Below the pieces are notes generated by a model that saw only the letters and a program-made list of their open reading frames with translations, ran no database searches and was not told the DNA's origin. Both the position numbers and the translations under genes were made by a program. A stretch of 30,000 nucleotides of DNA from Theodoxus fluviatilis (taxonomy: Eukaryota > Mollusca > Gastropoda > Cycloneritida > Neritidae): positions 87,501 to 117,500 of the forward strand of contig JAWQFJ010000574.1 of NCBI GenBank assembly GCA_034096865.1. The letters run 5' to 3'. Numbering within the stretch: position 1 is the stretch's first letter; each line of letters opens with the position of its first letter. Positions 10,040 through 18,261 of this stretch are shown piece after piece.

Positions 10040-11091
10040 GAGTGGATAAATAGGAGAGAGAGGAGGAGGAGGAGGAGGGAGCATGAGGAAGAAAAAGATG
10101 AAGAGTAAGAGGAGTAGAAGAAGGAAGAGGGACTAAGAGGAGGAACAGTATTAGGAGAAGGAGGAAGGACTACGAGGAGGATGAACAAGAAGAGTAAGAG
10201 GATGGAGGCAGTTGAGGAGGAGGAGAAAGGCAGTTGGAGGAGGAGGAGCAAGACAGTTGGAGGAGGAGGAAGAGGAGGAGGAGGAGCAGGAGGAGGAGCA
10301 GGAGGAGGAGCAGGAGGAGGAGCAGGAGGAGGAGCAGAAGGAGGAGCAGGAGGAGGAGCAGGAGGAGGAGCAGGAGGAGGAGGAGCAGGAGGAAGAGGAG
10401 TAGCAGGGGAGCAGGAGGAAGAGGAGGAGCAGGAGAAAGAGGAGGAGCAGGAGGAAGAAGAGGAGTAGGGGGAGCAGAGGGAGCAGTGGGAGCAGGAGGA
10501 GCAGGATGAGCAGGAGGAAGAGGAGGAGCAGGGGGAGCAGGGGGAGCAGTGGAAGCAGGAGGAGCAGGAGGAAGAGGAGGGGCAGGAGCAGAAGGAAGAG
10601 GAGGAGCAGAAGGAGGAGAAGCAGAAGCAGACGGAAAAGCAGGAGGAGGAGGAGCAGGAGGAGCAGAAGGAGGAGCAGGAGGAGGAAAAGGAGCAACAGA
10701 AAGAGGAACAAGAGAAAAAGGAACAAGAGGAAGAGGAACAAGAGAAAGAAGAGCAAGAGGAAGAGGAGGAGGAGCAGGAGCAGGAGGAGGAGGACAACGA
10801 CGACGAAGGCGACGACGACGACGAGGAAAAAGGAAGAGGAGAATGAGTAGGACGAGGAGGACAAGGAGATCGAAAAGAAGGAGTAGGGGAGGAAAGGGAG
10901 AACGATGACGAGGGGGAGTAGGACGAGGAGGAGAAGGACAAGAAGAAGGAGAACGAGGAGGAGGAAGAGGAGGACAAAGAGGACGACAAGGAGGAGGAGG
11001 AGGAAGATAAAGGGGAAAATCAGGAGCAGAAGGAAAAGAGGAGAACGCGGAGAGGAGGATTAAAGAGGAGAACGAAAAAGATGTCAATGCG

Positions 11092-11153
<62 letters not shown>
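10040..11153. repeat. AGG/GGAGCA trinucleotide tract ending in GA repeat
   Basis: About 1.05 kb of GGA, GAAGA and GGAGCA units, nearly C-free apart from the GGAGCA variants, followed by a perfect (GA)n run at about 11098-11152. All three frames of each strand are open for long distances (Ser/Leu on one strand, Glu/Gly/Arg on the other), purely from composition. Its inverted counterpart lies at 11880-12783. Confidence 0.97.
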
Positions 11154-11157
<4 letters not shown>

Positions 11158-11495
11158 TGATGACGATGACTGCACACTTCTTTCCCTAATAGCACTGGAG
11201 AAGGTAGCGTTGCTAAAAGCAGTGCCTACATTTTCTGTATGCATTTAAAGTGTCATACCCTCTACTTCTTTTAAAGTTTGAATGTGAACATTCTCGCGTG
11301 GATGTTTGCACTCGGTTGGTGTAATTACAGGCGTAAAAGAGCATCCTCTGTTGAAAAATGCGTTACTTCAAATAATGACGTACAGATGTTTATGATTACG
11401 CCTGTTTACCACGGTGACATGTTGTGTCAGACAAATTACGCAGCATAATCTCATCTTGATTCGTACACACATGTAGAGTATTTGCAGCAGGAACT

Positions 11496-11675
11496 ATGAT
11501 GGATGGGAGGACATGTCGTGCAAACCCAATGGTGTACAATCACACAAGGATTATACTCATGGAAAGAGCTAACGACTATGAGTTACGGCATCTTCTTGCA
11601 AGGAATCTCAGCATTCCTCCAGACCCGAATCACCTGCTGCCTCTAACAGAGCGGAATCGCAGGGCACAGAATTAA
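11496..11675 (+). CDS. Small open reading frame, 59 codons, unrecognised
   Basis: An ATG-to-TAA frame of 59 codons sits in otherwise unremarkable sequence between two large tracts. The protein begins Met-Met-Asp-Gly-Arg-Thr-Cys and has a charged middle (Leu-Met-Glu-Arg-Ala-Asn-Asp-Tyr-Glu-Leu-Arg), then Ile-Pro-Pro-Asp-Pro-Asn, then a basic end Glu-Arg-Asn-Arg-Arg-Ala-Gln-Asn. The mixed, non-repetitive composition looks like a real protein more than most frames here. The frame is open upstream to about 11461, and CAG-CAG at 11485-11490 could be a 3' splice site, making this a terminal exon. No poly(A) signal was seen close by. No family recognised; a fragment of an old element is an alternative. 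Confidence 0.33.
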   Translation: MMDGRTCRANPMVYNHTRIILMERANDYELRHLLARNLSIPPDPNHLLPLTERNRRAQN

Positions 11676-11879
11676 CGCAGTCTCTCCAGAGAGCAAGAAT
11701 GCACGTGACGTGCAGATATGGCCCGTGAGCCAACACTGCGTGAAAAGCTAGCATCGTCAGACTTCTAAACTCCACCATTAACCTTCTCTTTCAATGAGGC
11801 GATTGGACGGATGCACACCCTAAAACCATACCTTTAATGCAATCTCGTGTGCATTTTCCACCATGCCATGGATATTTCA

Positions 11880-12783
11880 TCTCCATCTCCTCCTCCTTCT
11901 CCTCCTCCTCCTCCTCCTCCTCCTCCTCCTCCTCCTCCTCCTCCTCCTCCGCTCCTCCTCCTCCTCCTCCTCCTCCTCCTCCTCCTCCTCCCCTCCTCCT
12001 CCTCCCCTCCTCTCCTCCTCCTTCCTCCTCCTCCCACTCCTGGTCCTTGTCCTCCTCTTCCTCTCTCCTCCTTCCTCCTCCTCCTCCTCCTCCTCCTCCT
12101 CCTCCTCCTCCTCCTCCTCCTCCTCCTCCTCCTCCTCCTCCTCCCTCCTCCTCCTCTCCCTCCTCCTCCTTCCTCTCCTCCTCCTCCTCCTCCTCCTCCC
12201 TCCTCCTCCTTCCTCCTCCTCCCTCCTCCTCCCTCCTCCTCTTTCCTCCTCCTCCTCCTCCTCCTCCTCTCCTCCTCCCCTCCTCCTCCTCCTCCTCCTC
12301 CTCCTCCTCCTCCTCCTCCTCCTCCTCCTCCTCCCTCCTCCTCCTCCTCTTCTCCCTCCTCCTCTCTCCCCTCCTCCTCCCTACTCCTCCCTCCTCCTCC
12401 TCCTCCTACTCCTCCTCCTACTCCTCCTCTTCCTCCTCCTACTCCTCCTCTTCCTCCTCCCTCCTCCTCCTTCCTCCTCTCCTCCTCCCTCCTCTCCTTC
12501 CTCGCCTCCTCCTTCCTCCTCCTCCTCCTCCTCCTCTTCCTCCTCCTCCTCCTCCTGCTCCGTCCTCCTCCTTCCTCCTCCTCCTCCTCCTCCTCCTCCT
12601 CCTCCTCCTCCTCCTCCTCCTCCTCCTCCTCCTCCCTCCTCCTCCTCCTCCTCCTCTCCTCTCCCTCCTCCCCCTCCTCCTCCTCTTCCTCCTCCTCCTC
12701 CTCCTCCTCCTCCTCCTCTTCCTCCTCCTCCTCCTCCTCCTCCTTCTCCTCCTTCTTTCCTTCTCCTCCTCCTTCCTCCTCCT
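11880..12783. repeat. TCC trinucleotide homopyrimidine tract
   Basis: About 900 bp of (TCC)n with CCTT, CTCTCC and CTTCC variants. Two stretches have no purine at all on this strand: 12050-12382 (333 bp) and 12563-12783 (221 bp). Such tracts form triplexes (H-DNA). Ser/Pro/Leu-rich frames of over 300 codons in all three frames are artefacts. Confidence 0.97.
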
Positions 12784-13730
12784 GTATTTTAATGATTTCA
12801 TATTTTCACAATGAATCCTAGAAGCATGGACGGCTGCACTTTCAGTCAGCGCGACTAGAGCTGGACTTTAGAAAAGAATCGATGGTCTGTCGTCGGCCTT
12901 TCCAGTCGGGGCGAGCTTACAGGTATTGTCAATAGGAATTGACACGTGGCCGCATCGATTGCAGTGGGAAGCAGACAAACAGGCGCGAGATTTGGCACAC
13001 AAGGGGCTGCAGTGTGAGTGCAGAGTGCCCTGGTGGGGCCCGTCACGGCCAGCACATGCACAGAGCTCAGTTTCTTGCCACGTCTTCACGTCGTCATGTT
13101 TTGTTCTCAGAGAGTGAAATGGGTGCAAGTGCATAGCGGTGGCGTCTGTATTTCAGATGCATATCGAAGTGGTCTCTTGGGGGGGGGGGGGGGAGGGGGT
13201 GAACAACCTTCGTATGAGATTATTTAAATTGATTGAAAAGTCACACAGAATCGAGTGCGCATGTTGAGCAGTAGAAATTTGTCATGTGGAGCTTCTAAAT
13301 AATATACCCATAAGACTTGCAAACGAAGTCTTGTCAGAGGGTCGTCGGTTTTTTCGATGTTGCTGGACTTTAATCAAATTGAATTGAGACAATAATTCTT
13401 TGTGATACACACCATGTAGGACCCGGTGTTTCGAAATTCATAACACACAACAATGATATTTTTGTTAAAAGAGTTTTGATACAAGGATAATAAAGATTAT
13501 CCTCACAAAATGAGTCGTGCCAAATGTATAAATTTGCACGACGCTGCTCATGGTGGAACACAGGCGGGAAGAACATTTGAAACAGCATACTAAACGCATG
13601 TCAAATGTGTAGAACTACCTTCACAAATATGACCCTTCACTACAAAATGAAATGGATGTCACCTTTTTGAAATTGGTCGAAAAATGGAGACATTTCTATT
13701 TCCAATAATGCAAAATCTTGAAAATAGGAG
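12784..13730. other. Non-coding stretch with a 15-G run
   Basis: No supported gene. Short overlapping frames lie in 12855-13136 on both strands. A run of 15 G at 13179-13193 is followed by A and five more G. Confidence 0.5.
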
Positions 13731-13734
13731 GGAT

Positions 13735-13767
13735 AATGGGCCCGTTACTTTGGCCCAAAATCTCGCG
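13735..13767 (+). repeat. Inverted repeat, left arm
   Basis: This 33-bp arm matches the reverse complement of 14429-14461 at 28 of 33 positions, including the exact 17-mer TTTGGCCCAAAATCTCG. The arms are 727 bp apart end to end. They may be terminal repeats of a non-autonomous transposon or duplicated promoter DNA. No target-site duplication is evident. Confidence 0.7.
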
Positions 13768-13819
13768 ATTCTTCCTGAATGGCTAGTCGAGGGCGAGTGA
13801 GACGCTCCTTCAGCTAGAA

Positions 13820-13851
13820 AAACGGCCAATCATCTCGTAAGGCGGAAGAAC
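13820..13851 (+). promoter_or_regulatory. Candidate TATA-less core promoter
   Basis: A CCAAT box (GGCCAATCA, 13824-13832) and an ETS-type site CGGAAG (13843-13848) sit just ahead of AACATGGCTGCG, which resembles a YY1 site overlapping a start codon. ETS plus YY1 at the start codon is a usual layout for TATA-less housekeeping promoters. A TCTCGCGA-type motif lies upstream in the inverted-repeat arm. Confidence 0.35.
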
Positions 13852-13877
13852 ATGGCTGCGTCCTGGCGCCCGAGTCG
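13852..13877 (+). CDS. Candidate first coding exon (very short)
   Basis: ATG GCT GCG begins a frame Met-Ala-Ala-Ser-Trp-Arg-Pro-Ser that meets a good donor, CG|GTAAAG, at 13877/13878 (phase 2). Without splicing the frame stops at once. The Met-Ala-Ala start, the CpG-rich surroundings and the ETS/CCAAT sites upstream argue for a first exon. No downstream exon was identified, so the product is unknown. Confidence 0.28.
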
Positions 13878-14215
13878 GTAAAGAAGTTGCCGATAGACAA
13901 AATAACTGGCGATACTGGTATCACATAAGTTTTTCACTTGATAGAACACACTATGGTGTCACATCAAATGGCACGGGAACTTTTGCAACGAAAAAAAGGC
14001 AACCCGGGTTTGTTCAACTGTTGACAATTTTGTCGAAAATGTTACGCCTCGATTCATTTCGATCAATTCAAGGGACATAATTCATAGAGCGTACGTGTAC
14101 GGTGTTGCGTGCGATAAAAAAAAAATCGGCAGTGCATGTCCAGAAATAACATATACAACTTCTCCTTAAGATATACAAATGAACACTCGAACAGCAAATA
14201 CTTCCGTGTACGTAC

Positions 14216-14299
14216 ACTTTTCCAATCTGGGACCCTGAGAATCACATTAAAGGCACTGTTATCTCCGAACACCAGCCTAACTCGCACTGTCTCCGCCAT
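14216..14299 (-). CDS. Candidate first exon, ubiquitin-like or coilin-like N-terminus
   Basis: On the minus strand ATGGCGGAGACA starts inside a YY1-like site (CCAAAATGGCGGAG), with an ETS-like CCGGATG just upstream and a CpG-rich region before it. The frame Met-Ala-Glu-Thr-Val-Arg-Val-Arg-Leu-Val-Phe and so on runs 28 codons to Asp-Trp-Lys-Ser, then donor GTACGT (phase 0). The alternating hydrophobic/basic pattern looks like the first beta-strands of a ubiquitin-like fold. From memory it resembles the start of coilin, but this is weak and no further exon supports it. Read through, the frame continues to 78 codons with less protein-like sequence. Confidence 0.35.
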
Positions 14300-14428
14300 T
14301 TTGGCTCATCCGGGTCACTGCAGCGGGAAGCATGGAGGGAGCTCCGGGCCTCCCTCGGCCTCCCGCCTTCACGGCGAGTGTTTCTTTACGAGCGAGGAAT
14401 GTAGGCAACACCTAGCCCTCGCGATTCT

Positions 14429-14461
14429 CTCGAGATTTTGGGCCAAACAAACGCGCCCAAT
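14429..14461 (-). repeat. Inverted repeat, right arm
   Basis: Counterpart of 13735-13767. It lies about 130 bp upstream of the minus-strand ATG at 14299, as the left arm lies about 85 bp upstream of the plus-strand ATG at 13852, so each arm takes the same place relative to its candidate start codon. Confidence 0.7.
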
Positions 14462-14699
14462 GACATAGTTATGAGCTACTGAGGACTGGTATTCACGGTA
14501 ACAGCAATTTGAGAAAGAGAGCTTCAAAATATAGGCAATGTTTAAAAATGCAACATGTTGTTTTTATCGAGATGGCTATTGTGAGTTGACTATATCGGCT
14601 GATCATCTGAGACAGCTACCAATGGAAAAAAAACTCAGAAAAGACGTGCTGGGATAATGTACTCTATGAATGTGCAACGTGTGGCTAATCTGTTTACAG

Positions 14700-14705
14700 T
14701 TTATT
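14700..14705 (-). terminator. Candidate poly(A) signal AATAAA
   Basis: AATAAA on the minus strand about 145 nt downstream of the TAA at 14850, placed as expected for the 14850-15355 exon. Confidence 0.3.
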
Positions 14706-14849
14706 ACTCATGCGCGGATAAAATACTGATTTCCCGACGAAAGTTTCACTTCTGTTTCCGTAGGGTGAGGTCCGAGGTTTGCAGAGTAAGCAAAGAACGC
14801 GATGAAATGCTAAAAACAAATGGAGAGAGGTTCCAAATCTCTCCAAATT

Positions 14850-15355
14850 TTAAAACTGACATTCGTAACTCTTCTCATTATATATTGACCTATATCTTGA
14901 AATGATGTTAGAAGCCTTTTGTCTCATTTTGTAGTGGTGATTTACACATGGACATCGACGAACAATAATCACAAAGCATTCTTCATTGTAACTAACAGAC
15001 ACAAAGTATTCATGGTTTGAGATTACTTCATTATCTGTCATCGCACGGTACGTCCAGACCGTTTTCCACCACATAAAATGATGGGTAGAGGAGACATGCT
15101 TCCAGGGTGACCATGCACAGATACACAACAAAGGGACTATGGACATCGCGCAGATAGAATCCCTTTCCGAGAAAGAAGGGAGGAGCACGTGGTGACAGGG
15201 GATATCCAGAGAAAACATCTGGGCTGCATACTTTGTTGACAGCCGTGCTATAGGCACCACGCTAAAGCCGTTGTGATATAAAGCCTCTCCATTTGTCAGA
15301 AAACTATCTGAAACCAAATAATTTCTGTCGTCAAAAGATACATATACCTCATCTT
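14850..15355 (-). CDS. Candidate terminal exon, 167 codons, unassigned extracellular-type protein
   Basis: On the minus strand a run of eight T and GTTAAG form an acceptor ending at 15356. The frame then runs Asp-Glu-Val-Tyr-Val-Ser-Phe-Asp-Asp and on for 167 codons to TAA at 14852-14850. AATAAA follows at 14705-14700, about 145 nt after the stop, so acceptor, frame and poly(A) signal are in the right order. In AT-rich DNA a frame this long is unlikely by chance. The first 60 residues (including Asn-Gly-Phe-Ser-Val-Val-Pro-Ile-Ala-Arg-Leu-Ser-Thr-Lys-Tyr) faintly recall the beta-strand modules of IgGFc-binding-protein-like sequences, but this is from memory. About seven Cys and many aromatic residues are present. 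A second minus-strand frame (Gly-Lys-Gly-Phe-Tyr-Leu-Arg-Asp) is also open inside it, so a frameshifted pseudogene is possible. Confidence 0.4.
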
Positions 15356-15379
15356 CTTAACAAAAAAAATTAATCATAG

Positions 15380-15698
15380 AATATCATTACATCACAATAG
15401 ATCCAATGACCACAACGCTTTTAGAAACTTTCAACTACAGTACATATTAATATACAAAGAGATCTCATAATCATTGCTCCACAAATTCTTTTCAGAGGTA
15501 TCCACTGCTGCTTGATCTCATCTATGGTGGAGGTTCTAAAAGGGGCTGAAAACTCGAGTTCAATCTGAAGAAGTAGAATGACAAATATAAGTCGCTTTGT
15601 CATCATCAGGTTTATAACTCAGCTGTGTGATAGTAAGATGCGACAAATCCTTCACATATATGGAGGAACTAAGTCTGCGAACATGTCGTTTTTACACA

Positions 15699-15765
<67 letters not shown>

Positions 15766-16460
15766 GCGACAGTCAATATTTGCTCTTCTGTTTCCACGAA
15801 CAAGAACTTTGTCACACTCTTTGCACTTTTATTCTTGTTTTTTCGAGAGTCCCATTGCATACACTTATAGATGAATAGATTTTTCATAAAACCGCTCACA
15901 CTGGTATTGCTTCTTTGCTCACCCTCGCCTATTTAATATCCCTCAGCCTGTACACATTGTATAGTGCATATGGCTCTTGTTAAGATTTCAGAACCAGATC
16001 ATCTCTACAGAATGATGTAGTCTTCTTCCAATGGATAGCTCATCGGTGAAGGGAGGCGGGTTTCGCGTACACCCTTGCAGCCGCGTGCTGCCTGGGGCGA
16101 TAGAAAACATGGCAGGCAAGCGTTGCTCGGTGGTGGGAGACCTCCGAGTACGTGAAGAATCGAGATGTGAGGAAGTGGAGTTTTCATGGCAAACACGACC
16201 AGCCTTAGAGTACGACCAGCCGGGGGTTTCATTTCAGCAAGAGGTCGAGTTCAAGGAGAGAGAAGGAAAAACAGAAAGGGTGGATTTTGCAATTGTTCCA
16301 GCGACGCTTTGTTAGTGGTTCTTTTTTGAGCCAGTGCATCGCATAAAAGACGCCCCTCTATGATTTGACACGGGACAATGTCCCACATTAATTTGAAACG
16401 GGACACAAAGACGTTTCATATTTGAAGCTGCATTATAAACTGTTTCCCTTTCTTCCTTAC
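15380..16460. other. Non-coding stretch containing a CA microsatellite
   Basis: A perfect (CA)n of about 60 bp lies at 15704-15764. A 94-codon frame at 16031-16315 on the plus strand is non-repetitive, but has an overlapping minus-strand frame and no splice or promoter support. Nothing else is recognised. Confidence 0.5.
15704..15764. repeat. CA microsatellite
   Basis: Uninterrupted (CA)n of about 60 bp in unique AT-rich flanks. Confidence 0.97.
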
Positions 16461-16464
16461 CACC

Positions 16465-16657
16465 TTACCCTGGGGGCTGGGGGGTTTAGAATTGACCCAC
16501 CGCGACTCCCTAGGCGATTCGCGAGTAAATAGGGACATTATGCATGTGATTTGGTTTGCGCTTACTCTAAACCGTTCTACAGTGAATCTTTTTTGGTATA
16601 GTGTATTCACATAGCCTACAAAGGCTGATAGGCCGTAAAACTCCATCCATCCATCCA
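16465..16657 (+). mobile_element. Retroposon-like element, copy 4, with ATCC tail
   Basis: The best-preserved copy. The 5' block GGGGTTTAGAATTGACCCAC is followed by CTAGGCGATTCGCGAG, about 100 bp of variable middle, then CATAGCCTACAAAGGCTGAT and AGGCCGTAAAAC, then (CATC)n at about 16642-16656. AGCCT and AGGCT around ACAA can form a 5-bp stem-loop at the 3' end. It abuts copy 5 directly, in the same orientation. Confidence 0.7.
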
Positions 16658-16659
16658 CA

Positions 16660-16829
16660 CCACCTCCTGTGAGCTGGGGGTCAGAACAGACCCACCGCAT
16701 CTCTCTACATCGTGACTTAATTTGCGTTAACTCTTTCTTGTTATTTTTGTGCTGAATGGCGTTACATAGCCTAAAAACTCTGATGGGCCGTAAAACTGAC
16801 TCTTTCACTCCCTCCCTCCCTCCCTCCAT
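16660..16829 (+). mobile_element. Retroposon-like element, copy 5, with CCCT tail
   Basis: The 5' block is GCTGGGGGTCAGAACAGACC then CACCGC. The 3' block is TACATAGCCTAAAAACTCTG then ATGGGCCGTAAAAC, with a (CCCT)n tail at about 16808-16827. It starts within a few bases of the end of copy 4's ATCC tail. Confidence 0.7.
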
Positions 16830-16974
16830 CTTTCTTAGCACGTTCATGATAAACGCAAGGGTTGCGTTCAACTTAATAATGAAGACAATGAAGAAATTCT
16901 GCTTGCAAGAATTGCAGCGGAAAGTAAGCGTGCATTCGTGCACAAGCGAGCGAATGCGTGTATGTGTCCCGTGC

Positions 16975-17020
16975 GCTCGCGAGAGGGAGAGGGGGAAGGA
17001 GAGAGGGAGAGGGAGAGATT
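16975..17020. repeat. Short GA-rich purine run
   Basis: GAGAGGGAGAGG-type imperfect purine repeat of about 40 bp, next to a GCGAGCG/CGCTCGC region. Confidence 0.75.
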
Positions 17021-17321
17021 CGATAAAATATTTATGTTCAAAACTGAATATTCTTTTTATTATCTATTTAAGGAATGATTAAAATGAACTAAAAGCGCAA
17101 GTCGTTAAGCTGAAAAGTACTTTACAACTAGCTGAACATAACAATTATGTACGATCGTTTCATGTTGTTGCCAATACATCTTAACTTCATCCTTTTTTTT
17201 CGGTCTTGCCATGTTGGTGGCAAATCGATGCATATTCATTTTGGTTGGTCTCGAAGCACTCTGCAGTGAGAAAAATGTCTTGAATCCTGTTTTAATTGAG
17301 CAGTTCTTCCGCCTATCTCGC
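17021..17321. other. AT-rich non-coding stretch
   Basis: Nothing recognisable is seen between the retroposon pair and the 31-bp minisatellite. Confidence 0.6.
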
Positions 17322-17507
17322 CGCAGTGGCTATCTTATCTGACCAATCAGGACGCAGTAGCTATCTTATCTGACCAATCAGGACGCAGTAGCTATCTTAT
17401 CTGACCAATCAGGACGCAGTGGCTATCTTATCTGACCAATCAGGACGCAGTAGCTATCTTATCTGACCAATCAGGACGCAGTAGCTATCTTATCTGACCA
17501 ATCGGAA
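17322..17507 (+). repeat. 31-bp minisatellite with CCAAT and GATA-type sites, six units
   Basis: Six head-to-tail 31-bp units start at 17322, 17353, 17384, 17415, 17446 and 17477. Each holds TATCTTATCTGACCAATCAG, that is, a GATA-type site (AGATAAGATA on the other strand) and a CCAAT box five bases apart. Units differ at one site (GTGGC in units 1 and 4, GTAGC in the others), giving a 93-bp period. The last unit is diverged after CCAATC. Confidence 0.95.
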
Positions 17508-17527
17508 TGCAGCTTCGGTCTAGTTCT

Positions 17528-17558
17528 GCGTCCTGATTGGTTAGATAAGACTGCTACT
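17528..17558 (-). repeat. Inverted copy of the 31-bp unit
   Basis: The sequence GCGTCCTGATTGGTTAGATA and the following eleven bases are the reverse complement of the 31-bp unit with three differences. With unit 6 it can fold into a stem of about 31 bp with a loop of about 20 nt. Confidence 0.88.
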
Positions 17559-17592
17559 ACCGCGAAGTAGGCGTAAGCGTTGCTCAGTGAAC

Positions 17593-18258
17593 GCATGCCA
17601 CGTCCTGTACGCATGCCACGGCCTCTGTACGCATGCCACGGCCTCTGTATGCATGCCACGTCCTGTACGCATGCCACGTCCTGTACGCATGCCACGGCCT
17701 CTGTACGCATGCCACGGCCTCTGTACGCATGCCACGTCCTGTACGCATGCCACGTCCTGTACGCATGCCACGGCCTCTGTACGCATGCCACGTCCTGTAC
17801 GCATGCCACGGCCTCTGTACGCATGCCACGTCCTGTACGCATGCCACGTCCTGTACGCATGCCACGGCCTCTGTACGCATGCCACGGCCTCTGTACGCAT
17901 GCCACGGCCTCTGTACGCATGCCACGTCCTGTACGCATGCCACAGCCTCTGTACGCATGCCACGGCCTCTGTACGCATGCCACGTCCTGTACGCATGCCA
18001 CGGCCTATGTACGCATGCCACGGCCTCTGTACGCATGCCACGTCCTGTACGCATGCCACGGCCTCTGTACGCATGCCACGGCCTCTGTACGCATGCCACG
18101 TCCTGTACGCATGCCACGGCCTGTACGCATGCCACGGCCTCTGTACGCATGCCACGGCCTCTGCACGCATGCCACGGCCTCTGTACGCATGCCACGGCTC
18201 AGTACGCATGCCACGGCCTGTACGCATGCCACGGCCTGTACGCATGCCACGGCCTACG
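17593..18258 (+). repeat. 18/20-bp mosaic minisatellite, 34 units
   Basis: There are thirty-four complete units and one partial. Type A (20 bp) is GCATGCCACGGCCTCTGTAC, 18 copies. Type B (18 bp) is GCATGCCACGTCCTGTAC, 12 copies. Type C (18 bp, GGCC core with the short end) has 3 copies, and one 19-bp variant D is at 18187. The order is B AA BB AA BB A B A BB AAA B AA B AA B AA B C AAA D CC. Each unit carries the palindrome GCATGC. A and B contain no stop triplet on either strand, so all six frames are open for hundreds of bases. The Arg-Pro/Tyr-Ala-Cys-His frames are not genes. Confidence 0.97.
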
Positions 18259-18261
18259 AGT

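Noticed and set aside
10030..11195. Minus-strand frames of 237-341 codons and plus-strand Glu/Gly/Arg-rich frames
   Set aside because: Compositional consequence of the AGG/GGAGCA tract; no start context, splice sites or complex sequence.
11837..12821. Open frames of over 300 codons rich in Ser, Pro and Leu
   Set aside because: All three frames are open because the strand is almost pure pyrimidine; this is the TCC array, not a gene.
16031..16315. 94-codon plus-strand frame with mixed composition
   Set aside because: A minus-strand frame overlaps, and no splice, promoter or poly(A) signal supports it; kept only as a note.
17593..18258. CRISPR-like array
   Set aside because: Units are directly adjacent with no unique spacers, in a eukaryote-like context; it is a minisatellite.
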